Below are positions 16,729 through 25,208 of a DNA stretch of 64,000 bases, piece after piece. Below the pieces are notes generated by a model. It did not search any database, was not told the DNA's origin, and was given only the letters and a program-made list of their open reading frames with translations. Origin of the DNA: Devosia sp. Root685 (lineage in GTDB: Bacteria; Pseudomonadota; Alphaproteobacteria; Rhizobiales; Devosiaceae); assembly GCF_001427875.1 (NCBI RefSeq), contig NZ_LMHK01000002.1, positions 1-64,000 on the forward strand. Reading direction: 5' to 3'. The first letter of the stretch is position 1. Each line of letters starts with the position of its first letter. The position numbers and the translations under genes were made by a program.

Positions 16729-16791
16729 GTCATCTCCGCGAAAGCGGAAATCCCTGCTTCATCCCGATATCCCCGCTTTCGCGGAGATGAC
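16729..16791. repeat. Long palindrome between moaD and moaE (REP-like)
   Basis: Perfect 19-bp arms, gtcatctccgcgaaagcgg (16729-16747) and its complement (16773-16791), with a 25-nt loop. The ccgctttcgcgg core recurs near 20.2, 34.7 and 46.5 kb. Confidence 0.8.
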
Positions 16792-16827
16792 ACAGTGATA
16801 GTTTGAAAGCCAACGTGGGCCGCTAGA

Positions 16828-17280
16828 GTGGAACGCATGATCATCATTTCAAACGCCCCCTTCGACCCCGGCGCCCTCCTCACCGAGTTCCAGAACAATC
16901 ACCCCGAAGCCGGTGCCGCCGTCACCTTCACCGGCATGGTCCGCTCCACGCCCGAGCGCCCGATCACCGCCCTCATCCTCGAATGCTACCCCGACCTCGC
17001 CCAAAACGAGATCGCCGCCATCCGCACTGCCGCCATCGCCCGCTTCAACCTCATCGATGCCGCAATCCTCCACCGCTACGGCCGCCTGGTCCCCGGCGAA
17101 CCCATCATGCAGGTGATGACCCTCGCCCCCCACCGCCAAGCCGCCTTTGACGGCGCCCAATACCTCATGGACTACCTGAAAACCGACGCCCCCTTCTGGA
17201 AACAGGAAGAGACCGAAACCGGCACGGAATGGGTGGAAGCAAAAACAGCCGACGACACGGCACGGGATCGCTGGCGCTAA
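16828..17280 (+). CDS. moaE: Molybdopterin synthase catalytic (large) subunit
   Basis: 150 residues. Conserved stretches: TFTGMVRS near residue 34, a histidine in LHRYGRLVPGEPI, and the catalytic-lysine region LKTDAPFWKQE. It acts with MoaD in molybdenum cofactor synthesis. Start could be 16828 or the ATG at 16837 (MIIISNAPF). Its TAA overlaps the stop of the convergent parE gene. Confidence 0.93.
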   Translation: MERMIIISNAPFDPGALLTEFQNNHPEAGAAVTFTGMVRSTPERPITALILECYPDLAQNEIAAIRTAAIARFNLIDAAILHRYGRLVPGEPIMQVMTLAPHRQAAFDGAQYLMDYLKTDAPFWKQEETETGTEWVEAKTADDTARDRWR

Positions 17281-17567
17281 TCCAGCCAGGATTTGGGATC
17301 AGTCATACCATGTACGATGGCAACCACCAGAATGCCATCCTCAGTGGGCTCGTAGAGCACCAGATATGACCCCACAACCAAGTGCCGCGCTTCCGCGCTT
17401 ATGTCCTTGCGCGACGCGCCTATACCAGGATTCTCAGTAGCCAGCATAATTGATTCATGTATTCGACGCAGCACACCATTGGCTGCTTGCCGGTTGTGTT
17501 GGGCAATATAGCGCCAAATGACATTGATCTGCTTGTTGGCCCGCGGTGAAAACCGCGATTTAGGCAC
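17277..17567 (-). CDS. parE: ParE-family toxin
   Basis: 96 residues of the RelE/ParE fold: FSPRANKQINVIWRYIAQHN, ENPGIGASRKDI, RHLVVGSYLVLYEP and VVAIVHG match the ParE layout, including the Arg in the strand before YLVLY. ParE toxins poison DNA gyrase. It starts with GTG inside the last codons of parD (8-nt overlap), the usual antitoxin-first order. It is convergent with moaE and their stops overlap, so loss of the module would leave little scar. Confidence 0.88.
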   Translation of the reverse strand: MPKSRFSPRANKQINVIWRYIAQHNRQAANGVLRRIHESIMLATENPGIGASRKDISAEARHLVVGSYLVLYEPTEDGILVVAIVHGMTDPKSWLD

Positions 17568-17820
17568 GCTTTTCGTACTCGGCGTTTAATTCAGCAAGCA
17601 ACTCGTTGAAGTCAATTTCAACCGGCGTTCCACTATCAAGTCCAGCTTGATATTCCCGCCGCAGCCACTCGACCTCCTCCGTCTTTGCCGCTTCCCGCTT
17701 CTCCCAAAGCGTCAGCGCCGCGCGCACTGCCTCGCTATCCGACGCAAACTTACCCTCGGCCACCGCCTCCTCAAGAAGCGATGCCTGCTCTTCCGTCACC
17801 GATATGGTCAGCGTCTTCAT
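17560..17820 (-). CDS. parD: ParD-family antitoxin (ribbon-helix-helix)
   Basis: 86 residues. The N-terminal ribbon-helix-helix (MKTLTISVTEEQASLLEEAV, then GKFASDSEAVRAALTLWEKR) binds operator DNA; the acidic C-terminal part (EIDFNELLAELNAEYEKRA) should wrap the toxin. It is the first gene of the pair and probably represses its own promoter between 17821 and ~17855, next to the ilvE terminator. Confidence 0.88.
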   Translation of the reverse strand: MKTLTISVTEEQASLLEEAVAEGKFASDSEAVRAALTLWEKREAAKTEEVEWLRREYQAGLDSGTPVEIDFNELLAELNAEYEKRA

Positions 17821-17854
17821 AACCCCACCATATCAAACTCCCGCCCACCCATCA

Positions 17855-17886
17855 AAAACAAAAAGGCCGGACATCCCTGCCCGGCC
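17855..17886 (-). terminator. Intrinsic terminator of ilvE
   Basis: On the minus strand, ggccgg pairs with ccggcc (17865-17870 and 17881-17886) and is followed by tttttgttttt. It lies 28 nt past the ilvE stop. Confidence 0.75.
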
Positions 17887-17913
17887 CCTTCCATCTCAAA
17901 TCCGGCGAAAACC

Positions 17914-18804
17914 CTACTCCGCCGCCGCCCGCTTTGGCTGCACCGCGACCGAATATGCATCGATCAGCGTCCGGCACCCTTCGCCCGGCGTAAACTTGAA
18001 ATCCCCGATCACCGAAACCGGCGTCACTTCCGCGGCCGTGCCGGTGAGGAAGCATTCGTCGAACTGGCTCAGTTCTTCGGGCATGATATGCCGCTCGGTG
18101 ACGGTAAAGCCGTTTTCCTTGGCCAGCGCGATCAGCGTCTGCCGCGTCAAACCATTGAGGAAGCAATCCGGCGTCGGCGTCGTGATGTCTTTGCCCTTGA
18201 TAAAGAACACGTTGGCGCCCGTGGCTTCAGCCACATAGCCGCGATAGTCCAGCATCAGCGCATCGGCATAGCCGTTGGCCATGGCGTGGTCCTTGGAAAG
18301 CGTGCAGATCATGTAAAGACCCGCCGCCTTGGCCGAAGATGGAATGGTCTCCGGGCTCGGGCGCTTCCACTTGCTCCATTCGAGGCGGATCCCCTTGAGC
18401 TTTTCCTCGACCGAGAAATAACTCGGCCAGACCCAGGCCGCGATCGCCACATGCACCTTGTTGTTGCGCGCCGGCACCGACAGCTCTTCCGAGCCGCGCC
18501 AGGCGACGGGACGCACATAGGCGTCAACGAGGCCATTCTTGTCGAGCACGAGCCGCTTTGCCGCTTCGATCTCGTCGACCGAATAGGGGAAGGGCATATC
18601 GAGCGTTGCCGCCGAACGGATCAGGCGTTCGGTGTGCTCGCGCGATTTGAAAATTTCGCCGCCATAAGCGCGTTCGCCTTCAAATACCGAGCTGGCATAG
18701 TGAAGCCCGTGCGTCAGTACGTGAATCTTCGCGTCCTTCCACGGCTTGAGTTCGCCGTCGAACCAAATCCAGCCATCGCGCTGGTCCATGGGCACGCCTG
18801 CCAT
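17914..18804 (-). CDS. ilvE: Branched-chain amino acid aminotransferase
   Basis: Transaminates 2-oxo acids to Leu, Ile and Val with glutamate. 296 residues, class IV PLP fold. It begins WIWFDGELKPWKDAKIHVLT then HGLHYASSVFEGERAY. The PLP lysine lies in SSAKAAGLY, followed by GYADALMLD, EATGANVFF and the cofactor-phosphate loop FLTGTAAEVTPV. The frame is open to 18840, but the ATG at 18804 has ggagagg in place. It is divergent from a MarR gene (135 nt between starts), an arrangement that suggests shared control. Confidence 0.94.
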   Translation of the reverse strand: MAGVPMDQRDGWIWFDGELKPWKDAKIHVLTHGLHYASSVFEGERAYGGEIFKSREHTERLIRSAATLDMPFPYSVDEIEAAKRLVLDKNGLVDAYVRPVAWRGSEELSVPARNNKVHVAIAAWVWPSYFSVEEKLKGIRLEWSKWKRPSPETIPSSAKAAGLYMICTLSKDHAMANGYADALMLDYRGYVAEATGANVFFIKGKDITTPTPDCFLNGLTRQTLIALAKENGFTVTERHIMPEELSQFDECFLTGTAAEVTPVSVIGDFKFTPGEGCRTLIDAYSVAVQPKRAAAE

Positions 18805-18939
18805 GATCCTCTCCAGAGTCTTTGTTTTTGCCGTTTGCACGCGAAACGGACGTTCCCTTGATCATGCCCCAAGGGCCATGCCCTTGGCAAACCTGAATGT
18901 CTTTGGGATAAGACGGAACGCCTGCGCGATGGAGTGACA

Positions 18940-19458
18940 ATGGCAGAGAGCCAAAAAAATGTCAACAAGGCTGACATAAATTCTGCAAAACCCGCAGAAG
19001 CCGGGCTCCCGCTCGACATCATGGGCCTGTTCTTCTTCGCCTATCGCGATTTCACCGGCGATGCCGATGCCCTGCTCGATCGCCAGGGTTTTGGCCGCGC
19101 CCATCATCGCGTGCTGTATTTCGTCAACCTGCGCCCCGGCATGCCGGTGGCCGACCTGCTCGATATCCTCAAAATCACCAAGCAGAGCCTTGCCCGCGTG
19201 CTCCGCCAGTTGATCGACAATGGCTATATCGAACAGAAAACCGGCCATTCCGACCGCCGCCAGCGCCTGCTTTTCGCCACCGACAAGGGCCGCAGCCTGT
19301 TCGCCACGCTCTCGGCCACCCAGGCGAGCCGCATCGAAGACGCCATCGCCGCCCTGCCCCCCGAAGGCGCCCGCATGGTGCGGCAGTTCCTTGTCAGCAT
19401 GGTCGAGCCTTCCGATCGTTCGGTGCTCGATCGGCTGAACCTGACCCTCAATCTCTGA
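18940..19458 (+). CDS. MarR-family transcriptional regulator
   Basis: 172 residues. After a polar N terminus the MarR core is clear: DIMGLFFFAYRDFTGDADAL, then RAHHRVLYFVNLRPGMPVAD (helices 2-3), ITKQSLARVLRQLIDNGYIE (recognition helix) and the wing GHSDRRQRLLFATDKG. Wing residues Asp-Arg-Arg are the conserved DNA contacts. The ATG at 18940 (MAESQ) has ggag 5 nt upstream; a GTG at 18934 is an alternative. Divergent from ilvE. From memory it resembles the PetP-like branch of alphaproteobacteria. Target unknown. Confidence 0.9.
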   Translation: MAESQKNVNKADINSAKPAEAGLPLDIMGLFFFAYRDFTGDADALLDRQGFGRAHHRVLYFVNLRPGMPVADLLDILKITKQSLARVLRQLIDNGYIEQKTGHSDRRQRLLFATDKGRSLFATLSATQASRIEDAIAALPPEGARMVRQFLVSMVEPSDRSVLDRLNLTLNL

Positions 19459-19476
19459 AATTTTTGAGATCTCAAA

Positions 19477-20061
19477 TTGGGGCCCGCTCAAAGCCGGGAT
19501 AGCCCCCGCGCCGGATCGAGCAGCCGGGAGTCCCATTCCGCTCCAAATAAAACACTTGTCCATCAATGCCTTATCCGGCACTCTAGAATCGTTTTAATAT
19601 CGGCGCCTGACCTTCAGGAGCGGCAGATTCTTAGTCTGGTTCAATATTTATCCGAAGCCCAGCGTCTGGAGCAGCAGGGCGAACTGGTCGAAGCCATCTG
19701 GTGCTACGAGACTATTTTGCGTGATCCGCTGGTCGGGGAAGACCGGCCCACCCTGCAAGCCGCCGGCCTTGGCCTGGGCCTGCTGCTGATCACCGAAGCC
19801 CGCCATTGCGACGAACCAGGCCGCGTCGAACGCCTCGTCAATCGCGCTATTTCAGCCCTGTCCACCGCCAGCCGATCGGACCCCGCCGAGCCCACCCTGA
19901 GTCTCGCCCTTGCCGAAGCGCACATCCTGCGGTTTCAACTCTCGGGCCAGACGCAGGATCTCCTCGCCGCCAATATCCAACTGGATGGATTGTCTGAAAC
20001 AGAGAACCCGCCGCTAGAGCGCATCACCGCGCTCCGGGCCCTTCTCACAGCGCAGCGATAG
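19477..20061 (+). CDS. Hypothetical TPR-like helical protein, start uncertain
   Basis: The convincing coding part is the last ~145 residues: QYLSEAQRLEQQGELVEAIW and AEPTLSLALAEAHILRFQLS look like helical TPR-type repeats. Upstream of this the frame continues through repeat-like sequence to a TTG at 19477 without a ribosome binding site. There is no ATG or GTG in frame, so either a rare start (an ATT at about 19628 sits behind aggag) or a damaged 5' end must be considered. I do not recognise a function. It follows the marR gene by 18 nt. Confidence 0.4.
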   Translation: MGPAQSRDSPRAGSSSRESHSAPNKTLVHQCLIRHSRIVLISAPDLQERQILSLVQYLSEAQRLEQQGELVEAIWCYETILRDPLVGEDRPTLQAAGLGLGLLLITEARHCDEPGRVERLVNRAISALSTASRSDPAEPTLSLALAEAHILRFQLSGQTQDLLAANIQLDGLSETENPPLERITALRALLTAQR

Positions 20062-20521
20062 CGGGGTTCGTGTTTCGAATGGGAGGACTTGGCACAATGG
20101 TTTCCCCTTCCACGCGCTATCACCATGACAGACGAACTACGTCCTTCGAACTGCTTCCTGCGAACTGCCAAGCATCTCGAAATCCCATCCACGACGTCAT
20201 TCCCGCGAAAGCGGGAATCCCCCGTTAGAAACGCAGGTCCCCGAGTTCTCAAACGAAGTGCAACACCAGTTTAAGGTGCGCCTCAGACCCCGATCGGATC
20301 GAGGTTGCCCCACCCATCCTCCATTAGATCATTTCTTTTTGCTCTGAAACGCCAATCCAAGAGGCCTCATGGTGAGGTGCTTTGCAGAGCAAAGCCTCGA
20401 ACCACGAGGTCGAGCGAGTGGAGGCTTCCTGCCACGCCCATAGCCCGACACGCGGCTCTGGAGGAGGCCTACTTTTGTTTCAGGTCTTAAAACCAGAGGA
20501 TCGCTTCAAGCCATCCAGCCC
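20062..20521. other. 460-nt intergenic region with repeats only
   Basis: No plausible gene. It contains a short palindrome with ttcccgcgaaagcgggaa (20200-20217), and the 55-bp repeat locus C. It separates the TPR-like gene from the 3' end of proC. Confidence 0.6.
20362..20440. repeat. 55-bp dispersed repeat, locus C (single copy)
   Basis: gcctcatggtgaggtgcttt ... cctcgaaccacgagg, with the variant tail tcgagcgagtggagg that is also seen at locus A. Confidence 0.75.
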
Positions 20522-21343
20522 TCAGCCCCGCCCCAATTCCTCGCTCCGCTTCCGCGCCGCTGCCACCGCGCGATCCATCAGCGGCGTCAGGCCATCTTCA
20601 CCCATCAACACATTCAGCGCCGCCGCCGTCGTGCCATTGGGCGAAGTCACATTCTGGCGCAACACACTTGCCGGCGCCGCATCGGCCTCCAGCAGCGCGG
20701 CCGAACCGATAACGGTCTGCCGCGCCAGCACCATGGCCACATGCTCGTCGAGCCCCTGCGCCACCCCGGCCGCCGCCAGTGCTTCCACGAGGTTGAACAC
20801 ATAGGCCGGCCCCGACCCCGAAACCGCCGTCACCGCATCGAGATCGCCTTCGTCGTCAAACCAGACCACCAGCCCCGCGGCCGAAAGCAGAGCCTCCGCC
20901 GCCGACCGCCCATCCTGATCGACCCCGCTTCCGGCAACGACACCCGTGACACCCTTGCCGATCTGAGCGGGCGTATTGGGCATGCTGCGCACCACCCGGT
21001 CCGTCCCGGTGCCGCTCGCCAGTCGCGCCAGCGAAATCCCCGCCGCGATGGACACCACCAGCGTCTGCGGCCCGATCACCGGCACAAGGCTCGCCATCAC
21101 CTCGTCGATGATCTGCGGCTTCACCGCCAGCACCAGCACATTGGGCAAAAGCCCCACGGCATGGTCGTAAATCTTGAGGTCATACTCAGCCGCGAAAGCC
21201 TTGGTTTCTTCGCTCGGCCGCGGCTCCACCAGTACCAGATTGGTCGGCGGCAATCCCGCTTCCAGCCACCCGGTCGCCAGCGCCATACCCATCTTGCCGG
21301 CACCAACCAGCATGACCGGCCCGATCGCGCGCAAATTCGCCAT
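20522..21343 (-). CDS. proC: Pyrroline-5-carboxylate reductase
   Basis: Last step of proline synthesis (NAD(P)H-dependent reduction of pyrroline-5-carboxylate). 273 residues. N-terminal nucleotide-binding GAGKMGMALATGWLEAG, then LAVKPQIIDEV, RSMPNTPAQIGKGVTG, and the family signature region SGSGPAYVFNLVEALAAAGV ending in TSPNGTTAAALNVL. The ATG at 21343 shares a base with the TGA of the upstream ybjN-like gene (TGATG); a GTG one codon earlier is possible. Co-transcribed with that gene. Confidence 0.95.
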   Translation of the reverse strand: MANLRAIGPVMLVGAGKMGMALATGWLEAGLPPTNLVLVEPRPSEETKAFAAEYDLKIYDHAVGLLPNVLVLAVKPQIIDEVMASLVPVIGPQTLVVSIAAGISLARLASGTGTDRVVRSMPNTPAQIGKGVTGVVAGSGVDQDGRSAAEALLSAAGLVVWFDDEGDLDAVTAVSGSGPAYVFNLVEALAAAGVAQGLDEHVAMVLARQTVIGSAALLEADAAPASVLRQNVTSPNGTTAAALNVLMGEDGLTPLMDRAVAAARKRSEELGRG

Positions 21344-21843
21344 CACGCTTCTCCCACGGTTTCGAACATCACATGGCTCAGGGCATCCGCCGCCGATTTG
21401 CCTGCCCAGACGACGAACTGGAAAGCCTGATAGTAGAGATCGCAGCTATCGCTGGCCGAACGCAAGAGCGCCTCGCATTGCTGCGGCGACACATCCGCGC
21501 CGCCGGTCAGCAGATGCGAATTGCGGAAGAGCACGACCCCTTCCTTGTTCCAGATATCGAAGTGGCCGATCCAGAGCTGCTCGTTGATCATGCTGATCAA
21601 CTGCCGCACTTCAGCGCGCCGTCCATCGGGCACTTTCAGATCGAAAGCACAGGCCACATGGAGACTTTCGAGATCTTCCATCCAGTTGAACGACACATGA
21701 TAGTCGCTCCAGCCGCCGCGCACCGAAATCGAGATTTCGTCAGCGTCCTGGCGCTCGAAATTCCAGTCATTGATCGATGCGATATGCTCGACGAGGTCCA
21801 CCGGATGGGACACGCGATCGGGCTCGTGGGCAATCAAGGACAT
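21343..21843 (-). CDS. YbjN-domain protein
   Basis: 166 residues. Type III secretion chaperone-like fold of the YbjN family: WSDYHVSFNWMEDLESLHVA then VRQLISMINEQLWIGHFDIW and GVVLFRNSHLL are the conserved strands and helix. Function is not well established; some relatives are linked to stress and motility in enterobacteria. ATG at 21843 preceded by ggaaacgg; upstream in-frame codons lack support. Directly upstream of proC and overlapping its start, the usual neighbour in Hyphomicrobiales from memory. Confidence 0.88.
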   Translation of the reverse strand: MSLIAHEPDRVSHPVDLVEHIASINDWNFERQDADEISISVRGGWSDYHVSFNWMEDLESLHVACAFDLKVPDGRRAEVRQLISMINEQLWIGHFDIWNKEGVVLFRNSHLLTGGADVSPQQCEALLRSASDSCDLYYQAFQFVVWAGKSAADALSHVMFETVGEA

Positions 21844-22228
21844 TGGCCGTTTCCATGCTGGCTTGGCTACTGTCGAATGCACCAAGAGGGGCGCATCACG
21901 AATGCGGACCCGCTCTCGCGCCTCCTCTGGCCCTCGAATCGTCCACAATGGAAAAGGTACACCGCGTTAGCGATTCAGGGAGTGCGGCTGGTCCCAAAGA
22001 GCCCAATCTCTTGTGGATGACGGTAACGAGTTGTTAACCGCGAGCGTAAAGCGATCCCGAACTCGAAATCTGTAGCTCCCTACACACCCTCCCAACCTGC
22101 TCCATCAAGGGGAGGTGTCGGTCCGGTGAATTGGCAAGAAGGTTCCCCGAACTCGATCGGCACCTCCCCCTTGATGGGGGAGGTTGGGAGGGGGTGACGG
22201 CAAGCATTGCAGATAAGGCGACGCGCCC
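21844..22228. other. 385-nt intergenic region with an imperfect long inverted repeat
   Basis: Promoter of the ybjN-proC unit must lie in 21844-22080. The rest is the inverted repeat at 22085-22196. No gene seen. Confidence 0.6.
22085..22196. repeat. Inverted repeat of the 34-bp family, diverged copy
   Basis: Left arm caccctcccaacctgctcca... (22085-22117) pairs imperfectly with the right arm cacctcccccttgatggggg... (22161-22196). The same arms, perfect, occur at 33743-33854. Each arm is itself palindromic around the tcaa/ttga centre. Confidence 0.8.
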
Positions 22229-22951
22229 CTAACCAAGGCTCTCCGGCCCCGCCCATCCATGCCGGATGGATTCGCCCCAGCCGGGAAACCCATTGGCTTC
22301 CGCCAGCTTCGCCGCCGCTTCCGTATCATAGGGCACGGCAATCAGCGCCGTCTGCCATCCACGCCGCCCTTTCTCGACCACCGCATAATGCGCATCCGGC
22401 GACCCACGCACCAATTGCATCCCGACCGAACCGGGATTGGCAATCAACCGCCCATCCGTCAGCCGCAATGTCCGTGCGATATGGGTATGCCCGCAAAGAA
22501 TAACCGCCCTATCGATCCCATCAGCATGCCTCGCCACCTCCTCCTCGGCAGGCAGCGTCGTCGTGCGACCATCATAGAAATTATCGAGCCACGGCGCTTC
22601 ATCGTCGTCGGGCGTGCCGTGACAGACGAAAATCTCGTCGCCCACCCGCGCCGTCGCCGGAAGTCCCGCGAGCCAGACCAATTGCTCAGGCAACAGACAC
22701 CCCCGCGCAAACCGGTCCACCGCCCCTGCCCGGCGCGAGGCGGGATCAACCGTCCAGCGATCGTGATTGCCGCGAATGGCCACGGCATTGAGCCCCATCA
22801 GCCGCTCCGCCGCGCCGGCCGGGTCGATCGGCCCGCTCACATGGTCACCCAGCAACACCACGGCATCGACATGCTCGCCGGCCATATGCTCAAGCACGGC
22901 GTCCAGCGCCGGCGCATTGCCATGCACGTCTGAAAGAACAGCGAGCCGCAA
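22229..22951 (-). CDS. Metallophosphoesterase (YfcE/MJ0936-like)
   Basis: 240 residues. Dinuclear metal-site motifs in order: SDVHGN (residues 7-12), LLGDHVSGP, RGNHDRW, a CHGTPDDDE segment and CGHTH. These match calcineurin-like phosphoesterases acting on small phosphodiesters or dinucleotides. A TTG at 22951 (MRLAVLSDVHGN) starts the domain exactly and lies 4 nt after the ubiK stop; the open frame runs further upstream through ubiK but is only a shadow there. Substrate unknown. Confidence 0.88.
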   Translation of the reverse strand: MRLAVLSDVHGNAPALDAVLEHMAGEHVDAVVLLGDHVSGPIDPAGAAERLMGLNAVAIRGNHDRWTVDPASRRAGAVDRFARGCLLPEQLVWLAGLPATARVGDEIFVCHGTPDDDEAPWLDNFYDGRTTTLPAEEEVARHADGIDRAVILCGHTHIARTLRLTDGRLIANPGSVGMQLVRGSPDAHYAVVEKGRRGWQTALIAVPYDTEAAAKLAEANGFPGWGESIRHGWAGPESLG

Positions 22952-22955
22952 GGTT

Positions 22956-23204
22956 TTATGCGGTTTTTGCGGCCTTGAGCGCAGCCAGTTCTGTGCGCAA
23001 CGCGTCGATCTCTTCGCCCTGCACCTGCACCAGCTCGCGCAGCGCGTCAAAATCCTCGCGCTTGACCAGTTCCATATCGGCAACGATCCGCTGGGCCTGC
23101 GATTTGGCGACGGTTTCCACTTCTCGGCGCACGCCATCGGCCACGCCCGCAGCCTCGTTCATGATCCGGCCAAGGCCATCAAAAATCTTGCTGCTCTGGT
23201 TCAT
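22956..23204 (-). CDS. ubiK: Ubiquinone biosynthesis accessory factor UbiK (BMFP family)
   Basis: 82 residues. N-terminal amphipathic segment (SSKIFDGLGRIMNEAAGVAD) followed by a coiled coil (LRELVQVQGEEIDALRTELA) typical of YqiC/BMFP proteins, which assemble as trimers. In Escherichia coli the homologue works with UbiJ in aerobic ubiquinone synthesis; here it would feed the quinone pool used by the bc1 complex. ATG at 23204 (MNQSSK) fits the family start better than the ATG four codons upstream. Co-transcribed with the phosphoesterase. Confidence 0.85.
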   Translation of the reverse strand: MNQSSKIFDGLGRIMNEAAGVADGVRREVETVAKSQAQRIVADMELVKREDFDALRELVQVQGEEIDALRTELAALKAAKTA

Positions 23205-23397
23205 GGCTTTTTCCAACTCTTGGGTTGCGCGTCTGGCTTCTATGTAAGCCAGCCCTCCGCGCTTGACCAGTGCGGTGAGAGGCCGCGGGGCATTTCGGGC
23301 CGAACTTCAGTAAAACCAGCCACGTTGCCTAACCATTAACCATATACTACTGTTGTCTTGCTTGATTTGTTTTCATCTGAAAATTCAAGGGGGCACG

Positions 23398-24093
23398 ATG
23401 AAAAGTACATTTCTGGCGGCATTAGCCGCTTCTTTTATATCGTTAGGCGCCGCCCATGGCGCCGATCTGGTTCTCGGCCATCCGGCTCCGCTGGTCATTC
23501 CTGATGCCGGTTTTGATTGGTCGGGCCTTTATGCAGGCCTCAATGCCGGTTACATCGGCGGCGAAGCCAAGTCCGTCGGCGCGGTCACCGGCGTCACCAC
23601 CAATGTTCCGGTCTCAGGCGGCCTGATCGGCGGCACCCTGGGCTTCAATGCGCAATTCGATCGCATCGTACTCGGCCTCGAAGGCGACATCGCCTGGACC
23701 GGCGCAACCGGCACCGCAGTCTGCGCCGCAAACCCGGCCTATAATTGCCAGGGCCAACTCGATTGGCTGGGCACGATCAAGGGCCGCGCCGGCTTCGCCG
23801 TGGACCGCGTCCTGTTCTTCGGCACCGCCGGTTTTGCTGCCGGCAACACCACGGCCAACGTCACCCCTGCCGCCCCGGCCCAGACCAACACTTTTGCGGG
23901 CACAATGGGTGGCTGGACTGTCGGCGCCGGCATCGAAGCCTTCGTCAGCGACGCCATCACCGTCAAGGCCGAATACAGCTATGTCAGCCTCGGCGGCCTG
24001 CAAGCCCCCATCGGCACACTCTCCAGCGTCCAGGCCTCCGACCTGACCACCACCAACCACATCTTCCGCCTCGGCGTGAACTACCACTTCTAG
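23398..24093 (+). CDS. Outer-membrane beta-barrel protein (Omp25/Omp31-like porin family)
   Basis: 231 residues. Signal peptide residues 1-~21 (STFLAALAASFISLGAAHGA). Mature start contains FDWSGLYAGLNAGYIGGEAK, the first strand signature of rhizobial and Brucella Omp25/31 proteins. Alternating strands follow (GGTLGFNAQFDRIVLGLEGD; AGFAVDRVLFFGTAGFAAG; ITVKAEYSYVSLGGL) and the protein ends in GVNYHF with the C-terminal Phe needed for barrel assembly. One Cys pair is present. ATG at 23398 has aaggggg upstream. Monocistronic. About 190 nt upstream are free for control. Confidence 0.92.
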   Translation: MKSTFLAALAASFISLGAAHGADLVLGHPAPLVIPDAGFDWSGLYAGLNAGYIGGEAKSVGAVTGVTTNVPVSGGLIGGTLGFNAQFDRIVLGLEGDIAWTGATGTAVCAANPAYNCQGQLDWLGTIKGRAGFAVDRVLFFGTAGFAAGNTTANVTPAAPAQTNTFAGTMGGWTVGAGIEAFVSDAITVKAEYSYVSLGGLQAPIGTLSSVQASDLTTTNHIFRLGVNYHF

Positions 24094-24118
24094 AGCACGT
24101 TCCGCCTAAACCCACCCG

Positions 24119-24150
24119 CTGTCATCCCGGCCCCAAAGCCGGGGTGACAC
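24119..24150. repeat. REP-like hairpin between omp and ABC genes
   Basis: gtcatcccggccccaaagcc followed by ggggtgacac: arms gtcatcccggc and gccggggtgac. It can act as a bidirectional terminator between the convergent genes. Confidence 0.6.
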
Positions 24151-24179
24151 TCCAGTGCATCGACCCACGGGCTCAACAC

Positions 24180-25190
24180 CTACCGCGTCACCGCATCCCC
24201 CGCCTCGGACACACCAATCTTTTCCAGCACCCGATCCATCGGCTCAAACCGCGTCCAGAACCGCACCGGGATCTTCACATCCGCCCCCAGCGAGCCACTC
24301 TCCTCGAACCAGGTCTGGGTATAGTTCGCGTCGCTCAGTTGCAGCCCTCCATTGACGGTCCAGCTCTTGGCATAAAGCCCGGACAGTTCCGCCAGTGTTT
24401 CCGGCGCCACATCGGGTCGCGCCCGCGCCATCGCCTCCACCCAAAGCTGCGGATCGCCCGCAAAATCGCGCGCCGCCAGCGTCAACGCCTCCAGCACCGC
24501 ATCGACTTCGCCGGCGCGATCCTTCAATACCCCGGCCGAAACGACATTGACCTTGGTCAGCACCGGCGCCGCGCGATAAAACTCCGCGGCATCGACGAGA
24601 ATATCGAGCCCCGTGCGATCCGGCATGGCCAGAAACACCCCGATCGACATGGTCGTGGCATCGACCCGCCCCTGCGCCAGTGCCTGCGCCCGCACCGCCG
24701 GATCGCCAAGCGGCACATAGGTCATCTCTTCGATCCTGGTGCCCCGACTCTGTAGCACCAGCCGCGACAGCGTATAGTCGAGGCTGTTCTCCCGCCCGAC
24801 CCCAAAGGTACCATTGCTGAGGCTGTCGAAGCTCACGCCATCCCGCGCCGCAATAATATAGGGAATGGCCTTGTCGGTCGAACCGACAGCCACAAGGCTC
24901 TTGTCGCCCCGCGCATAAAGCCCCAGCAGTGCCTCGACCGAAATATTGGCCATCTCGCCGCCACCCGTCAGCAGCGCCGTGATCGCCATCGGCGTCTGCG
25001 CCGCCGGCACCAGTTCCACTTCGACCCCCGCCCGCTCGAAATACCCCTCGCTCAGTGCCAGATGCAGCACCGAATTGGGCACCAGCGGCACCTCCGTCGA
25101 GGTGACGATAATGCGAAACGGCGCCGCTGCCACCGGCACCAGCGAAAGACCTGCCAACACCATGGCAATAGCGATGTAGGTGATCTTCAT
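24180..25190 (-). CDS. ABC transporter substrate-binding protein (NitT/TauT, NMT1/THI5-like)
   Basis: 336 residues. Signal peptide residues 1-~22 (YIAIAMVLAGLSLVPVAAA). The mature part has the type II binding-protein fold of the SsuA/TauA/ThiY group: HLALSEGYFERAGVEVELVP, AITALLTGGGEMANISVEA and the hinge GVGRENSLDYTLSRLVL. Substrates in this group include sulfonates, nitrate and pyrimidines; none can be singled out. It lies 18 nt after the permease gene. No ATPase gene is adjacent. Confidence 0.88.
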   Translation of the reverse strand: MKITYIAIAMVLAGLSLVPVAAAPFRIIVTSTEVPLVPNSVLHLALSEGYFERAGVEVELVPAAQTPMAITALLTGGGEMANISVEALLGLYARGDKSLVAVGSTDKAIPYIIAARDGVSFDSLSNGTFGVGRENSLDYTLSRLVLQSRGTRIEEMTYVPLGDPAVRAQALAQGRVDATTMSIGVFLAMPDRTGLDILVDAAEFYRAAPVLTKVNVVSAGVLKDRAGEVDAVLEALTLAARDFAGDPQLWVEAMARARPDVAPETLAELSGLYAKSWTVNGGLQLSDANYTQTWFEESGSLGADVKIPVRFWTRFEPMDRVLEKIGVSEAGDAVTR

Positions 25191-25208
25191 CTTGTCGCTC
25201 CAATCAAG

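Noticed and set aside
20089-20274. 61-codon frame after the TPR-like gene
   Set aside because: Its middle is the translated REP palindrome (ending FPRKRES), a frequent artefact.
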